Origin: Streptomyces sp. Q6
GTDB lineage: Bacteria > Actinomycetota > Actinomycetes > Streptomycetales > Streptomycetaceae
Assembly: GCF_036967205.1 (NCBI RefSeq)
Contig: NZ_CP146022.1
Coordinates: forward strand, 2,294,001-2,358,000
Reading direction: 5' to 3'
Length of the DNA: 64,000 nt
The notes under the pieces are model-generated. The model searched no databases and was not told the DNA's origin. It was given only the letters and a program-made list of their open reading frames with translations. Numbering within the stretch: the stretch's first letter is position 1; every line of letters begins with the position of its first letter. This document shows, in pieces, positions 37,199 to 47,145 of this stretch. A program made the position numbers and the translations under genes.

Positions 37199-37747
37199 AT
37201 GCGGCACGAGACGCACACCGGCCACGAGCACCACCACGAGCCCGAGCACCGGAGCCAGGACCAGCAGCACCAGCAGCACCAGCAGCACGCAGACCACCAC
37301 ACCCACGGCCAGGTCTCGTGGTCCATGGCCGCCCAGGCCACGCTGCACTGCCTCACCGGCTGCGCCATCGGCGAGATCCTCGGCATGGTGATCGGCACCG
37401 CGCTCGGCTGGGGCAACCTGCCGACGATGATCCTGGCGATCGTGCTCGCGTTCGTCTTCGGCTACTCGCTCACGCTGCGCGGCGTCCTGAAGGCGGGTGT
37501 CGACTTCAGGACGGCGTTCCGTGTCGCGCTGGCCGCGGACACGCTGTCCATCGCGGTGATGGAGCTGATCGACAACGGCGTCATCGCGCTCTGGCCGAAC
37601 GCCATGGACGCGCACCTGGACGACCTGTTGTTCTGGGGAGCGCTGGCCGCGTCCCTGGCGATCGCCTTCGTCGTCACGACGCCGGTCAACCGCTGGATGA
37701 TCGGCCGCGGCAAGGGCCACGCGGTGGTGCACCAGTACCACCACTGA
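37199..37747 (+). CDS. His-rich DUF4396 membrane protein, probably copper-induced
   Basis: 182 residues. The first 37 are dominated by His, Gln and Glu ('HETHTGHEHHHEPEHRS', then QHQQHQQHADHHTHG), a likely metal-binding tail. Four membrane helices of the DUF4396 type follow ('ATLHCLTGCAIGEILGMVIG', 'MELIDNGVIALWPNAM'), and the C-terminus ends in HQYHH. Behind a CsoR-like operator, it is likely a copper (or other soft metal) handling or transport protein; function is inference. ATG 37199 follows a GGGGGA stretch. Confidence 0.85.
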   Translation: MRHETHTGHEHHHEPEHRSQDQQHQQHQQHADHHTHGQVSWSMAAQATLHCLTGCAIGEILGMVIGTALGWGNLPTMILAIVLAFVFGYSLTLRGVLKAGVDFRTAFRVALAADTLSIAVMELIDNGVIALWPNAMDAHLDDLLFWGALAASLAIAFVVTTPVNRWMIGRGKGHAVVHQYHH

Positions 37748-37770
37748 CCCCGGGCACCACACATCCAGGG

Positions 37771-38403
37771 CTAGAGCTCGGGGCCTTCCCCGGGCTCTTC
37801 CTGGTACGAGTAGCGCTGCTCACGCCACGGGTCTCCCACGTTGTGGTAGCCGCGCTCCTCCCAGAAGCCCCGCCGGTCCGCGGTCATGTACTCGACTCCG
37901 CGGACCCACTTGGGGCCCTTCCAGGCGTACAGGTGCGGGACCACGAGGCGCAGCGGGAAGCCGTGCTCGGCGGTGAGCTGCTCACCGTCCTTGTGGGTCG
38001 CGAACATGGTCCGGTCGTCGGCGAAGTCGGCCAGCCGCAGGTTCGACGAGAACCCGTACTCGGCCCAGACCATCACATGGGTGACCCCGGGGTCCGGGGG
38101 CGCGAGCTCCAGGATCGTGGACGCGCGGACGCCACCCCACTCGGCGCCGAGCATGCTGAACTTCGTGACGCAGTGCAGATCGCCGACCACGCTCGTATAC
38201 GGCAGCGCCGAGAACTCCTCGTGGTTCCAGCAGTGCTTCTCGCCGTCGGCGGTGGCCCCGAAGACCCTGAACTCCCAGCGCTCGGGGCGGAACTTGGGCA
38301 CCGGGCCGTAGTGCGTGACCGGCCAGCCGCGCTGGAGCCGCTGCCCCGGTGGAAGCTCCGGTTGCACCGCTCCCCCAGACTCTCGACCCACCGGATGACC
38401 CAT
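37771..38403 (-). CDS. Sulfite oxidase-like (molybdopterin-dependent) protein
   Basis: 210 residues from ATG 38403, which has GGAGG four bases upstream. 'GDLHCVTKFSMLGAEWGGV' carries the Cys that ligates molybdenum in the sulfite-oxidase/YedY fold, and 'HGFPLRLVVPHLYAWKGPKWV' is the matching pterin-binding segment. No signal peptide is seen, so a cytoplasmic enzyme of the 'sulfite oxidase-like oxidoreductase' group. Substrate unknown. Confidence 0.88.
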   Translation of the reverse strand: MGHPVGRESGGAVQPELPPGQRLQRGWPVTHYGPVPKFRPERWEFRVFGATADGEKHCWNHEEFSALPYTSVVGDLHCVTKFSMLGAEWGGVRASTILELAPPDPGVTHVMVWAEYGFSSNLRLADFADDRTMFATHKDGEQLTAEHGFPLRLVVPHLYAWKGPKWVRGVEYMTADRRGFWEERGYHNVGDPWREQRYSYQEEPGEGPEL

Positions 38404-38579
38404 GCCTCCATCCTGACAGACCCCGGGCAGTGGACGTGACCACGCGGGCGCCGACGGGCCGCCGTCGATCATCGATTCGGGCAACTCCTACTAAGCGTGC
38501 ACTTACTGGACGCGTTTCGGCACCGGTGCGAGGATGCGCCGAAACCTGCCCAGTCACCCGCGTGGAAGGAGCCTCTGCG

Positions 38580-39059
38580 ATGCAGGGCGACCCCGAGGTC
38601 ATCGAGTTTCTCAACGAGCAGCTGACCGCCGAACTGACGGCGATCAACCAGTACTTCCTGCACGCCAAGATGCAGGAGAACTTCGGTTGGACCAAGCTCG
38701 CGAAGTACACGCGGTCCGAGTCGTTCGACGAGATGAAGCACGCGGAGGTGCTGACCGACCGGATCCTGTTCCTGGACGGTCTGCCGAACTACCAGCGCCT
38801 GTTCCACGTGCGGGTCGGCCAGACGGTCACGGAGATGTTCCAGGCGGACCGGCAGGTCGAGGTCGAGGCGATCGACCGGCTGAAGCGGGGCATCGAGGTG
38901 ATGCGCGCCAAGGGCGACATCACGTCCGCAAACATCTTCGAGTCGATCCTCGAGGACGAGGAGCACCACATCGACTACCTGGACACGCAGCTGGAGCTGG
39001 TCGAGAAGCTCGGCGAGGCGCTCTACATCGCGCAGCTCATCGAGCAGCCGGAGAGCTGA
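38580..39059 (+). CDS. bfr: Bacterioferritin
   Basis: 24-subunit iron store with a dinuclear ferroxidase centre. 159 residues. Canonical residues fall at the expected numbers: Glu18, Glu51, His54, Glu94, Glu127 and His130 for iron, and Met52 for the inter-subunit haem. ATG 38580 has GGAAGGAG nine bases upstream. Its stop codon directly abuts that of the convergent bfd gene. Confidence 0.96.
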   Translation: MQGDPEVIEFLNEQLTAELTAINQYFLHAKMQENFGWTKLAKYTRSESFDEMKHAEVLTDRILFLDGLPNYQRLFHVRVGQTVTEMFQADRQVEVEAIDRLKRGIEVMRAKGDITSANIFESILEDEEHHIDYLDTQLELVEKLGEALYIAQLIEQPES

Positions 39060-39326
39060 TCAGGCGGCTTCGGGAAGCTCGACCCGGGCGGCCTGGGCCA
39101 CCTGGGCGACCTGCGGCTCCAGCGCCGAGGACGCCTCTCCCTGGTCGACCAGTTCCCGGCGGGGGCAGGCGCCCCGGCCGAGCAGCGCCTGGATCCGGCG
39201 TACGCACGAACCGCAGTCGGTACCGGCCTTGCAGGCCGAAGCTATCTGCCGAGGGGTGCAGGCACCGTCCTCCGCGTGCTTCTTGACCTGCGCCTCAGTG
39301 ACACCGAAGCAGTTGCAGACGTACAC
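39060..39326 (-). CDS. bfd: Bacterioferritin-associated ferredoxin (Bfd-like)
   Basis: Small [2Fe-2S] protein that reduces bacterioferritin to release stored iron. From GTG 39326 (GGGAGG eight bases upstream) 88 residues; Cys4, Cys6, Cys38 and Cys41 ('VYVCNCFGV' and 'TDCGSC') form the usual cluster set, followed by an unusual acidic/Ala-rich tail of about 30 residues. GTG 39335, three codons earlier, is possible but abuts the binding site. An iron box lies upstream. It converges on bfr with no gap. Confidence 0.9.
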   Translation of the reverse strand: MYVCNCFGVTEAQVKKHAEDGACTPRQIASACKAGTDCGSCVRRIQALLGRGACPRRELVDQGEASSALEPQVAQVAQAARVELPEAA

Positions 39327-39397
39327 GCGGTTCACCTCCCGGTCGGTTCGAGGTCGAGACTCATGGGCAGTGCCGTCCCGATGGATCGTCCCGATTG

Positions 39398-39416
39398 ATC
39401 GGTGAGGCTAACCTAA
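39398..39416 (-). promoter_or_regulatory. DmdR/IdeR-type iron box upstream of bfd
   Basis: Reading toward bfd the 19 bases TTAGGTTAGCCTCACCGAT match the actinobacterial iron-box consensus (TTAGGTTAGGCTCACCTAA, from memory) at about 15 of 19 positions. Iron-loaded DmdR1 would repress bfd, so the reductase is made when iron is scarce. Confidence 0.8.
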
Positions 39417-39445
39417 CCTTACCCGCCGGACCGGAAGCACAAAAG

Positions 39446-39486
39446 CGCCGTGGGGCGCGGATCCCTGTGATCCGCGCCCCACGGCG
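39446..39486 (-). terminator. Intrinsic terminator of the DAHP synthase gene
   Basis: Perfect 18-bp stem with a CCTGT loop, followed on the minus strand by CTTTTG. It lies 33 nt after the DAHP synthase stop and shields the bfd promoter region. Confidence 0.88.
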
Positions 39487-39519
39487 TTGTCTTCCGCAAT
39501 CACCTGCGACGAAGGACCG

Positions 39520-41087
<1,568 letters not shown>

Positions 41088-41153
41088 AGTGTTTTCAGGA
41101 CACACCGGCTGTTCCTCCGAACGACTGCTCCGCACGTCACTGGAAGGAACCCG

Positions 41154-43033
41154 ATGCTGGACACCCTGCTCACCGACGACCGCCCCTTCGCCCTCCTGCG
41201 CCGCCGCACGCCGGGCCGCGACCACGACACCGTGGAGCTGCTGATCGGCCCGGTCGCTTCGTACGAACGGCTGGCGGACATCCCCGACGGGCTCGCCCTC
41301 GTCCCCTTCCGGCAGATCCGCGAGCGCGGCTTCGACGTCCGCGACGACGGCACCCCGCTCATGGTCCTCACGCCCGAGGAGTCGTACGAGATCCCGCTGG
41401 CCCGGGCGCTGGACGAGCTGCCACGGCACGACGTCCAGGTCACCGACGGCGGCTTCGACGTCGACGACGACACGTACGCGCAGATCGTCGGCCGGGTGCT
41501 GCGGGACGAGATCGGGCGGGGCGAGGGCGCGAACTTCGTGATCCGCAGGACGTACGAGGGGGAGATCGCCGGGTTCTCACGGGCCGACGCGCTCGCGCTC
41601 TTCCGGCGGCTGCTCGACGGCGAGCGGGGCGCGTACTGGACGTTCGTCGTGCACACCGGAGACAGGACCCTGGTGGGTGCGAGCCCCGAGGTGCATGTGC
41701 GGATGTCCGGCGGCACCGTCGTCATGAACCCGATCAGCGGCACGTACCGGTACCCGGCGGCCGGGCCGACCTCCGACGATCTGCTGCGCTTCCTCGCCGA
41801 CGGCAAGGAGATCGAGGAGCTGTCGATGGTGGTCGACGAGGAGCTCAAGATGATGTGCACCGTCGGCGACATGGGCGGCGTCGTCGTCGGCCCGCGGCTC
41901 AAGGAGATGGCCCATCTCGCGCACACGGAGTACGAGTTGCGGGGGAAGTCGACCCTCGACGTGCGCGAGGTGCTGAAGGAGACGATGTTCGCGGCGACCG
42001 TCACCGGCTCGCCCGTGCAGAACGCCTGCCGGGTCATCGAACGCCATGAGCCCGACGGGCGCGGCTACTACGCGGGGGCGCTCGCGCTCGTCGGCCGGGA
42101 CTCCGGCGGGGCGCAGACCCTGGACTCCCCCATCCTGATCCGGACCGCCGACATCGCAGCGGACGGGCGGCTCCGGGTGCCGGTGGGCGCGACGCTCGTA
42201 CGGGGTTCGGACCCGGCCGGCGAGGTCGCGGAGACGCATGCCAAGGCGGCGGGGTGCTGGCCGCCCTCGGCGTCCGTCCGGCGCGCCCGCGCGAGGACGC
42301 CGCGCGACCCGCGCTCGCCGACGACCCGCGGGTGCGGGCGGCGCTCGACGGCCGGCGCTCGGCGCTCGCGCCGTTCTGGCTGCGGATGCAGCAGCGCGAC
42401 GGCGAGCTGAGCGGGCACGCGCTCGTGGTCGACGCCGAGGACACCTTCACCGCGATGCTGGCGCACGTGCTGCGCTCGTCCGGGCTGGACGTGACGGTCC
42501 GCCGCTACGACGAGGAAGGGCTGCGGGAGGCGGTGCTCACGCACGAGGGGCCGGTCGTGCTCGGCCCCGGTCCGGGGGACCCGTCCGACCGCACCGACCC
42601 GAAGATGCGCTTCCTGCGGGCCCTGGCCGGCGAGGTGATCCGCACGCACGAGCACGGGGTGCTGGGCGTCTGCCTCGGGCACGAGCTGATCGCGGCCGAG
42701 CTGGGCCTGGAGATCGTGCGCAAGGAGGTTCCGTACCAGGGCGCCCAGGTCGACGTCGATCTGTTCGGGCGGACCGAGACCGTCGGGTTCTACAACAGCT
42801 TCGTGGCGCGCTGCGACGACGAGGCGGCCGTGGAGCTGGCCGCGCACGGTGTCGAGGTCAGCAGGGACCCGGCGAACGGCGAGGTGCACGCGGTACGCGG
42901 TCCCGGCTTCGCGGGGGTGCAGTTCCACCCGGAGTCGGTGCTCTCGCTGCGCGGCGCCGGGATCGTACGGGAGCTCGTCGCTCAGCTGGCGGCGGCCGGG
43001 ACCAGCACGTTCTCGGAGCGGCGGCCCGCCTGA
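41154..43033 (+). CDS. trpE: Fused anthranilate synthase TrpEG, with an apparent single-base frameshift
   Basis: Makes anthranilate from chorismate and glutamine. The synthase part (from ATG 41154) shows 'NPISGTYRYP', 'MVVDEELKMMCTVG' and 'TGSPVQNACRVIERHEP'. The glutamine amidotransferase part (ending 43033) shows 'LGPGPGDPSD', 'GVCLGHELIA' (nucleophile Cys) and 'VQFHPES'. The frames switch at the GGGG run 42251-42254: one extra G would read K-A-A-G-V-L-A-A-L-G and give a 626-residue fusion, typical of Streptomyces TrpEG. As written, the synthase frame runs into about 50 nonsense residues. Regulated by the upstream attenuator. The last 52 nt overlap the convergent dehydrogenase gene. Confidence 0.88.
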
Positions 43034-43983
43034 CAGTCGAGGACGTTCTGCACCGTGGTGTCGATGATCTGGCCGACGGCGTCCACGGTGTAGTACGCCT
43101 GGTGCGAGGTGACCAGGACGTTCGGGAAGGTGACGAGGCGGGCCAGGGTGTCGTCCTCGACGATGTCCAGGGACTTGTCGAGGAAGAACAGGCCCGCCTC
43201 GGCCTCGTACACGTCGAGGCCGACGCCCGTGAAGCGGCCCTCGCGGAGCTCCGCGACCAGGGCCTTGGTGTCGATGAGGCCGCCGCGGCTGGAGTTGATG
43301 AGGATCGCGTCGTCCTTCATGGCGCGCAGCGCGGCGGCGTCGACGATGTGCTCGGTGGAGGGCAGCAGCGGGACGTGCAGGCTGATCAGGTCGGCCTCGG
43401 CGAAGAGCCGCTCCTTGTCGACGTACTTCATGCCGAGTTCGACGCAGTTCGGGTTCTCGGCGACGTCCCAGCCGAGCAGGTTCATGCCGAAGCCGTGCGC
43501 GATGCGGGTGAAGGCCTCGCCGATCTTGCCGGTGCCGAGGATGCCGACGGTGCGGCCGCGCATGTCCCGGCCCATCAGGCCGTCGAGGCGGAAGTCGAAG
43601 TCGCGGGTGCGGATGCTGGCGCGGACGATGCGGCGGTTGACGGCCATCGCGAGCGTCCAGGCGAACTCGGCCACCGAGTACGGCGAGTAGTACGAGACCC
43701 GGGCCACGGTCAGGCCCAGGCGCTCGGCGACGTCCAGATCGATGTTGTTGAAGCCGGTGGAGCGCTGGGCGATCATCTGCGTGCCGCCGGCCGCGAGGGT
43801 CTGGAGCACGCGGTTGTTCAGGGTCGCGTTGACGCTGGTGGAGATGACCTCGTAGCCGGCCGCGATGGGTGCGGTGTCCTCGTTCAGGAAGACGTCCAGG
43901 CAGCGCACCTCGTGATGGCCCTCGAAGGCCTTCTCGATGAGGGGCTGCTCGTCGGACTGCACGCCAAAAGCGAGGATCTCCAT
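42982..43983 (-). CDS. D-2-hydroxyacid dehydrogenase (D-lactate dehydrogenase-like)
   Basis: NAD-dependent enzyme of the D-isomer-specific 2-hydroxyacid dehydrogenase family, reducing pyruvate or a related keto acid. 333 residues, close to LdhA in layout: 'AQRSTGFNNIDLDVAERLGL', NAD loop 'TVGILGTGKIGEAFTRIA', catalytic Arg in 'INSSRGGLIDTKAL', Glu in 'GLDVYEAEAGLFF' and His in 'LVTSHQAYYT'. ATG 43983. The 3' end overlaps trpEG by 52 nt in antisense. Confidence 0.92.
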   Translation of the reverse strand: MEILAFGVQSDEQPLIEKAFEGHHEVRCLDVFLNEDTAPIAAGYEVISTSVNATLNNRVLQTLAAGGTQMIAQRSTGFNNIDLDVAERLGLTVARVSYYSPYSVAEFAWTLAMAVNRRIVRASIRTRDFDFRLDGLMGRDMRGRTVGILGTGKIGEAFTRIAHGFGMNLLGWDVAENPNCVELGMKYVDKERLFAEADLISLHVPLLPSTEHIVDAAALRAMKDDAILINSSRGGLIDTKALVAELREGRFTGVGLDVYEAEAGLFFLDKSLDIVEDDTLARLVTFPNVLVTSHQAYYTVDAVGQIIDTTVQNVLDCQAGRRSENVLVPAAAS

Positions 43984-44028
43984 GGCGTGAGTTTATGTAC
44001 GGCCCGCCGGTCCGGCACCTTCGGCGGC

Positions 44029-45057
44029 TCAGCCGAAGAAGACTCCGACCTCCTCGTACAGGGCGGGATCCACGGTCTTCAGCCGGGCCGTCGCGTCGGC
44101 GATGGGCACCCGCACGATGTCCGTCCCGCGCAGCGCGACCATCGTGCCCCACGCCTCGTCCCGTACCGCGTCGATGGCGTGCAGCCCGAAGCGCGTGGCG
44201 AGCCAACGGTCGAAGGCCGAGGGCGTGCCGCCGCGCTGGACGTGCCCGAGGACCGTCGTGCGGGCCTCCTTGCCGGTGCGCTTCTCGATCTGCTTGGCGA
44301 GCCACTCGCCGACACCGGACAGCCGTACGTGTCCGAAGGAGTCGAGGGACTCGTCCTTGAGGACCAGGTCGCCGTCGCGCGGCATCGCGCCCTCCGCGAC
44401 GACCACGATCGGCGCGTACGACGCCTTGAACCGGGAGGTGACCCAGGCGCAGACCTGGTCGAGGTCGAAGCGCTGCTCGGGGATGAGGATGACGTTGGCG
44501 CCGCCGGCCAGGCCCGAGTGCAGGGCGATCCAGCCGGAGTGGCGGCCCATGACCTCGACGACGAGGACCCGCATGTGGGACTCGGCGGTGGTGTGGAGCC
44601 GGTCGATGGCCTCGGTGGCGATGCCGACGGCCGTGTCGAAGCCGAAGGTGTAGTCGGTGGCCGAGAGGTCGTTGTCGATGGTCTTCGGGACGCCGATGGC
44701 CTTGACGCCGTAGTCGTCGGTGAGCTTGGCGGCGACGCCCAGGGTGTCCTCGCCGCCGATCACGATGAGGGCCTCGACCTCCTGCTTGGCGAGGTTGTCC
44801 TTGACGCGACGGATGCCGTTCTCCGCGTTGAGCGGGTTGGTGCGCGACGAGCCGAGGATGGTGCCGCCGCGGGGCAGGATGCCGCGGACGGCCGGGATGT
44901 CGAGAGGGACGGTGTCGTTCTCCAGGGGGCCTCGCCAGCCGTCCCGGAACCCGACGAAGTCGTAGCCGTACTCCTGAACGCCTTTGCGGACGATGCCCCG
45001 GATGACGGCGTTGAGGCCCGGGCAATCGCCGCCTCCGGTGAGAACTCCTACCCGCAT
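44029..45057 (-). CDS. Phosphofructokinase, active-site residues of the PPi-dependent type
   Basis: Phosphorylates fructose 6-phosphate. 342 residues: 'GVLTGGGDCPGLNAVIRG', 'GSSRTNPLN', 'TIDNDLSATDYTFGFDTAV' and 'EVMGRHSGWIALHSG'. At the phosphoryl-donor site it reads G-G-E-D-T with Asp104 and V-P-K-T-I-D with Lys125; ATP enzymes usually have Gly at the first and often at the second. This pair is the hallmark of pyrophosphate-dependent PFKs (as in Amycolatopsis methanolica, from memory). In S. coelicolor the corresponding gene is called a pfkA paralogue. Confidence 0.93.
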   Translation of the reverse strand: MRVGVLTGGGDCPGLNAVIRGIVRKGVQEYGYDFVGFRDGWRGPLENDTVPLDIPAVRGILPRGGTILGSSRTNPLNAENGIRRVKDNLAKQEVEALIVIGGEDTLGVAAKLTDDYGVKAIGVPKTIDNDLSATDYTFGFDTAVGIATEAIDRLHTTAESHMRVLVVEVMGRHSGWIALHSGLAGGANVILIPEQRFDLDQVCAWVTSRFKASYAPIVVVAEGAMPRDGDLVLKDESLDSFGHVRLSGVGEWLAKQIEKRTGKEARTTVLGHVQRGGTPSAFDRWLATRFGLHAIDAVRDEAWGTMVALRGTDIVRVPIADATARLKTVDPALYEEVGVFFG

Positions 45058-45109
45058 CGCGTAACTCCCTTGTCACGGTGGGTGGTTCAGGCCACCTTCC
45101 CGCGCGGGG

Positions 45110-45811
45110 TCACTCGTCGTCCAGACCCCGTTCGATGGCGTACCTGACGAGCTCGACGCGGTTGTGCAACTGGAGCTTGCCGAGGGTGTTCTGCACATGG
45201 TTCTGGACCGTGCGGTGCGAGATGACCAGACGCTCGGCGATCTGCTTGTAGCTCAGGCCCTTCGCGACGAGCCGCAGCACCTCGGTCTCCCGGTCGGTGA
45301 GCTGCGGGACCTTGGGCTCGTCCGGGTCGCTGGTGGGCGTCGGCTCGGAGGCCAGGCGCCGGTACTCGCCGAGGACGAGACCGGCGAGTCCGGGCGTGAA
45401 CACGGGGTCGCCGACGGCCGTGCGGCGCACCGCGTCGATCAGCTCGTCGGTGGACGCGGACTTGAGCAGATAGCCGGTGGCACCGGACTTGACCGCCTCC
45501 AGGACGTCGACGTGCTCGCCGCTCGCGGAGAGCACGAGGACGCGCAACGCCGGGTCGGCGCCGACGACTTCCTTGCAGACCTGGACGCCGGGCTTGGCCG
45601 GCAGGTTCAGGTCGAGGACCAGCACGTCGGGGTCGACGGCGCGGGCGCGGCGCACCGCCTGCTCGCCGTCGCCGGCGGTGGCGACGACGTCGAAGCCGGC
45701 CGCCGCGAGGTCGCGGGCGACGGCGTCGCGCCACATCGGGTGGTCGTCGACGACCATCACCTTGATCGCGGCCGTCTCGCCCGGTGCCTGCCGGGTCTGC
45801 TGCTCGCTCAT
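45110..45811 (-). CDS. macR: NarL/LuxR-type response regulator (MacR-like)
   Basis: 233 residues. Receiver domain with acidic pocket 'VMVVDDHPMWRDAVARDL', phospho-acceptor Asp in 'PDVLVLDLNLPAKPG', and Lys in 'YLLKSAS'. C-terminal LuxR HTH 'LTDRETEVLRLVAKGLSYKQ'. ATG 45811. The adjacent sensor kinase gene lies 29 nt upstream. By position next to pfkA it matches S. coelicolor MacRS (SCO2120/2121), which affects morphogenesis and actinorhodin; the symbol rests on that recollection. Confidence 0.88.
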   Translation of the reverse strand: MSEQQTRQAPGETAAIKVMVVDDHPMWRDAVARDLAAAGFDVVATAGDGEQAVRRARAVDPDVLVLDLNLPAKPGVQVCKEVVGADPALRVLVLSASGEHVDVLEAVKSGATGYLLKSASTDELIDAVRRTAVGDPVFTPGLAGLVLGEYRRLASEPTPTSDPDEPKVPQLTDRETEVLRLVAKGLSYKQIAERLVISHRTVQNHVQNTLGKLQLHNRVELVRYAIERGLDDE

Positions 45812-45839
45812 GACTGGGTCCTGCCTTCCCCCGTGACGA

Positions 45840-47108
45840 TCACTTCGTCCGCTTCGGTACGTTCATCTCGACCTCGGTGCCCTGACCGGGTACGGAGATC
45901 AGCTCGGCGGTGCCGCCGATGTCGCGCAGCCGGCCCCTGATGGACTGGGCGACGCCGAGCCGCCCCTCGCCCTCGGCCTGGACGAGACGGCCGTCCGGGA
46001 TGCCGGGTCCGTCGTCCCGCACGGTCACGATCACCGCGTCCGGCTCGTCCTCCACCAGGATCCACGCGTGCGCGCCGTCACCCGCGTGGCGGCGTACGTT
46101 GTCGAGCGCCGCGCCGACCGCCGCGGCCAGCTCGCGCGCGGCGGCGGGCGGCAGCGGCACCGGGGTGCCCGGGGCGGAGAAGGTGACGTCGGAGCCCGCG
46201 TGTCCGGCGAGCAGGGGCGCAGGTCGCGCGGCTCGTCCGAGGCGCCGACCTCGTCGAGGGGTCGTCGACGGCCCGGACGACCGCGCCGAGCGCCGCGTCC
46301 TCGGAGGCCCGGGACGTGGGGTCAGGCCCGCCGCGACCAGGGTGCGCAGGGCGATCTCCTGCTCGCCCGCCATCCGGCCGAGCTCGGCGGCCTCGCCGCC
46401 CAGGGCCGTGCCGCGCCGCTGCACCATCGCGAGGACCTGGAGCACGCTGTCGTGGATGTCGCGGGCCAGCCGCTCGCGCTCGCGGGTGGCGGCCTCGATC
46501 TCCAGGGCGCGCGCGAGGGTGCGCTCGGAGGCGCGGGCCACCTCGACGACGTAGCCGATCGCTATGGACGCGATGCAGACCAGCAGCACGTTGTGCAGGG
46601 TGCTGCGGCTGAAGCTGCCGCGCTGCACCACGTTGGCCACGCCGATCAGGAGCGACGCGGAGGCCGCCCACCGCCAGCCGCCCTTGATCGCCCAGGCGAG
46701 GACCGCGCCCGCCGTCCAGATCGACGGCAGCGTGGAGCCGCCGGTGACGGCCCGCTCGTGCCCGGCGACCGGGGAGAGCAGGATGCCCACGACGGCGATG
46801 GTCAGGTCGGCGGTGAGGAACCGCTTGGTGCAGCGGCGGGCGCCGGAGACCTGCGGCAGCGTGGCCAGCGTCCAGCCGGCCAGGACCACGTAGTAGGCGA
46901 TGCCGATCCAGGGCCGCTCGTACCGCTCGTACGCGGCGGCGAAGACCACGATCGCGTACCCCATGGTCAGCACGCGGTACGCCATGAGGGCGCGCCACAG
47001 CGGCTGTTCGACCGACATCCGCACGACGCGCTCGCGCCGGACCGTACGCGCTGTGTGCGTCGTGCTCGCCGTTCTCGCCGTGTGCTCTGTGTTCCCCGTG
47101 TGCCCCAT
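45840..47108 (-). CDS. macS: Sensor histidine kinase (MacS-like) with three compensating frameshifts
   Basis: NarX/DegS-type kinase. Four or five membrane helices, then the phospho-acceptor region 'RLARDIHDSVLQVLAMVQ' and a C-terminal HATPase ('AALDNVRRHAGDGAHAWIL', 'VRDDGPGIPDGRL', 'GRLGVAQSIRGRL'). Between the two, about 35 residues are scrambled. Adding one G at each of the plus-strand GGGG runs 46318-46321, 46258-46261 and 46214-46217 restores a family-like acidic linker ending 'DLRPLLAGHAG'. The three deletions sum to one codon, so the frame reopens. The N-terminus from ATG 47108 is Thr/His-rich; ATG 47018 is another start. Confidence 0.86.
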   Translation of the reverse strand: MGHTGNTEHTARTASTTHTARTVRRERVVRMSVEQPLWRALMAYRVLTMGYAIVVFAAAYERYERPWIGIAYYVVLAGWTLATLPQVSGARRCTKRFLTADLTIAVVGILLSPVAGHERAVTGGSTLPSIWTAGAVLAWAIKGGWRWAASASLLIGVANVVQRGSFSRSTLHNVLLVCIASIAIGYVVEVARASERTLARALEIEAATRERERLARDIHDSVLQVLAMVQRRGTALGGEAAELGRMAGEQEIALRTLVAAGLTPRPGPPRTRRSARSSGPSTTPRRGRRLGRAARPAPLLAGHAGSDVTFSAPGTPVPLPPAAARELAAAVGAALDNVRRHAGDGAHAWILVEDEPDAVIVTVRDDGPGIPDGRLVQAEGEGRLGVAQSIRGRLRDIGGTAELISVPGQGTEVEMNVPKRTK

Positions 47109-47145
47109 GCCCCCCGCCCCCCTGGCGTCTTGAAGGACGACGCGG

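Noticed and set aside
42068-45147. Two open frames of about 1000 codons across trpEG, the dehydrogenase and pfk
   Set aside because: They span several real genes in other frames and contain no recognisable domain.
45840-47108. macS as an intact gene
   Set aside because: The frame is open throughout, but about 35 residues between the two kinase parts are out of the family frame because of three apparent single-base losses.
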